DNA from: Mesostigma viride
Taxonomy: Eukaryota; Streptophyta; Mesostigmatophyceae; Mesostigmatales; Mesostigmataceae
NCBI GenBank assembly: GCA_009746045.1
Contig: RPFO01000076.1
Coordinates: forward strand, 2,208,479-2,272,478
Length of the DNA: 64,000 nucleotides
Direction of reading: 5' to 3'
In this document: positions 63,084 to 64,000 of the stretch, piece by piece
How the letters are laid out: every line of letters starts with the position of its first letter
Position numbering within the stretch: position 1 is the first letter of the stretch
Translations under genes and position numbers: made by a program
The notes under the pieces: model-generated
The model's database searches: none
Seen by the model: the letters and a program-made list of their open reading frames with translations, nothing else
Told to the model about the DNA's origin: nothing

Positions 63084-63969
63084 TTAGCCTATCTTGAAAT
63101 AATTACCAGGGAACCAAAACGCGTTTTTGGATTGATGTGAATGCAGCTGACGGGCCATGTAAGCGCCCCCCCGGCGCTGAGCGTAGCGCAGGGTATCTCG
63201 GTGCTGGGCGATGAACAAGTTGTTCATGGCGATGGGCATAACCTTGCGGAAAGTAGCCGCCCGTGCGGTCACCTCAGCCAGAAACTGACTGGCGTTGTCA
63301 AACGCCATAGGGGTGGGGTGTGCACTCTGCGCCTCCGTGGGGAGCAAGGGTGCGCGCCCAAACAACAGGAAATACGGGGAGAAACAGGCGAGCGACTCCT
63401 GGGGTGACATTCGGTAACCCATGGCTATCCACGCCAGTTCACGATCCCACATAGTGAATGATGCTGACTGCAGGCTCCACTTGCGCAAAGCCTGCTTGAC
63501 AGTCTGCACCAATCTCTCAGCCAAACCATTGGCCTGAGGATGCTCCGAGAAGTGCGACGGTGATCAATGAGACATGCATCCAACAATTCCTGAAATTCCC
63601 CCGAAACTCCCCGCCCTGGTCGGTGACCACCTCCGCGGGGGCGCCAAACCTGGCGATGATGTCGGCGAAGTGCTTGGCGGTGGTGGCGGCCTGCTTGTCA
63701 GCAATGGGGATGAGCTCGACCCACTTGCTAAAACTTTCGACACACACCATGACATACTTGTGGCCATCTGCACTTTCATCAAAGGGCCCACACAGGTCTA
63801 CGTGCCAGCGGTAGAAGAGCCCTCTGATGGGTAGGCTCATCAATTCTTTCGCATCGTGGTCCACATTGAACCTGGCCTTCACCCGGGCACACTGCGCGCA
63901 GCTAGCGACGACCTGCGCGACTGTGGCACGCATGCCGTTCCACCAATAAGAGGCGCGCACTAGCGCCAA
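63084..63969 (-). pseudogene. Ty3/Gypsy integrase fragment, frameshifted, runs off window
   Basis: The frame 63969-63517 has the end of the zinc-binding domain (ASYWWNGMRATVAQVVASCA, QCARVKARF), then the catalytic core with Asp in RWHVDLCGPFDES and Asp in VVTDQGGEFRG. The core continues in a second frame (LIDHRRTSRS) and then in frame 63524-63084 with the catalytic Glu in NGLAERLVQTVKQAL, followed by GYRMSPQESLACFSPYFLLF, typical of Gypsy integrases. Two frameshifts lie near 63590 and 63545. RT and gag would lie beyond the window's right edge. The C-terminal end is near 63084. Confidence 0.88.
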
Positions 63970-64000
63970 AGTGCGGTTACCACCCAGGTGGCCATACCGC

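Overview
The window looks like nuclear DNA of a green alga (Chlorophyta). The one clear host gene is an intron-rich ATG101 whose predicted protein resembles the plant/algal form (my recollection of the family, not a search). Introns are GT-AG, there is an internal tract of the plant/chlorophyte telomere repeat TTTAGGG, and a DIRS/PAT-type tyrosine-recombinase retrotransposon is present, a class known from volvocine algae. Species cannot be assigned from sequence alone. One assembly gap (Ns) lies at 55022-55107.

Layout. 1-4295: Copia-like family A (+), carrying an integrase C-terminus, protease-like domain, reverse transcriptase (RT) and RNase H. 4296-8282: truncated copy of Copia family B (-). 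8.5-10.6 kb: a 109-bp-arm palindrome and three copies of a ~270-bp repeat, then a decayed Copia LTR. 11.0-24.5 kb: a nest in which a ~750-bp repeat (called R here) is interrupted by a TTAA-flanked piggyBac-like element (12558-20758), itself interrupted by a structurally complete PAT/Ngaro-type retrotransposon (12842-18170, -). More R copies and a gag/viroplasmin-like coding remnant follow. 27.9-32.6 kb: ATG101 (+). 33-36 kb: relics of a second tyrosine-recombinase retroelement and a third Copia B copy. 37.8-38.8 kb: 5'-truncated LINE with target-site duplication. 39.5-41.2 kb and 49.0-50.4 kb: two more TTAA elements. 42-43.5 kb: CACTA/TNP2 transposase relic. 44-48.5 kb: segmental tandem duplication and an unidentified proline-rich spliced gene. 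50905-59229: full-length Copia B (-) with paired LTRs and a 5-bp target duplication, inserted into a Copia A fragment. 59.4-60 kb: possible Fanzor/TnpB-like relic. 60.3-61.8 kb: long simple repeats. 62.1-62.9 kb: 184-bp satellite. 63.1 kb-end: Ty3/Gypsy integrase relic.

The window is thus a transposon graveyard around one conserved autophagy gene. The two points most worth following are: (i) the PAT-type element encodes RT, RNase H and tyrosine recombinase in one 976-codon frame, with a 2A-like ...NPGP motif exactly between RNase H and recombinase; a second, diverged relic keeps the NPGP core at the same place. (ii) Both Copia families carry a retropepsin-like domain between integrase and RT, not between gag and integrase, with the active-site DTG changed to DTQ or DTN. 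Most coding copies carry single-base frameshifts, so decay and assembly error cannot be separated here.
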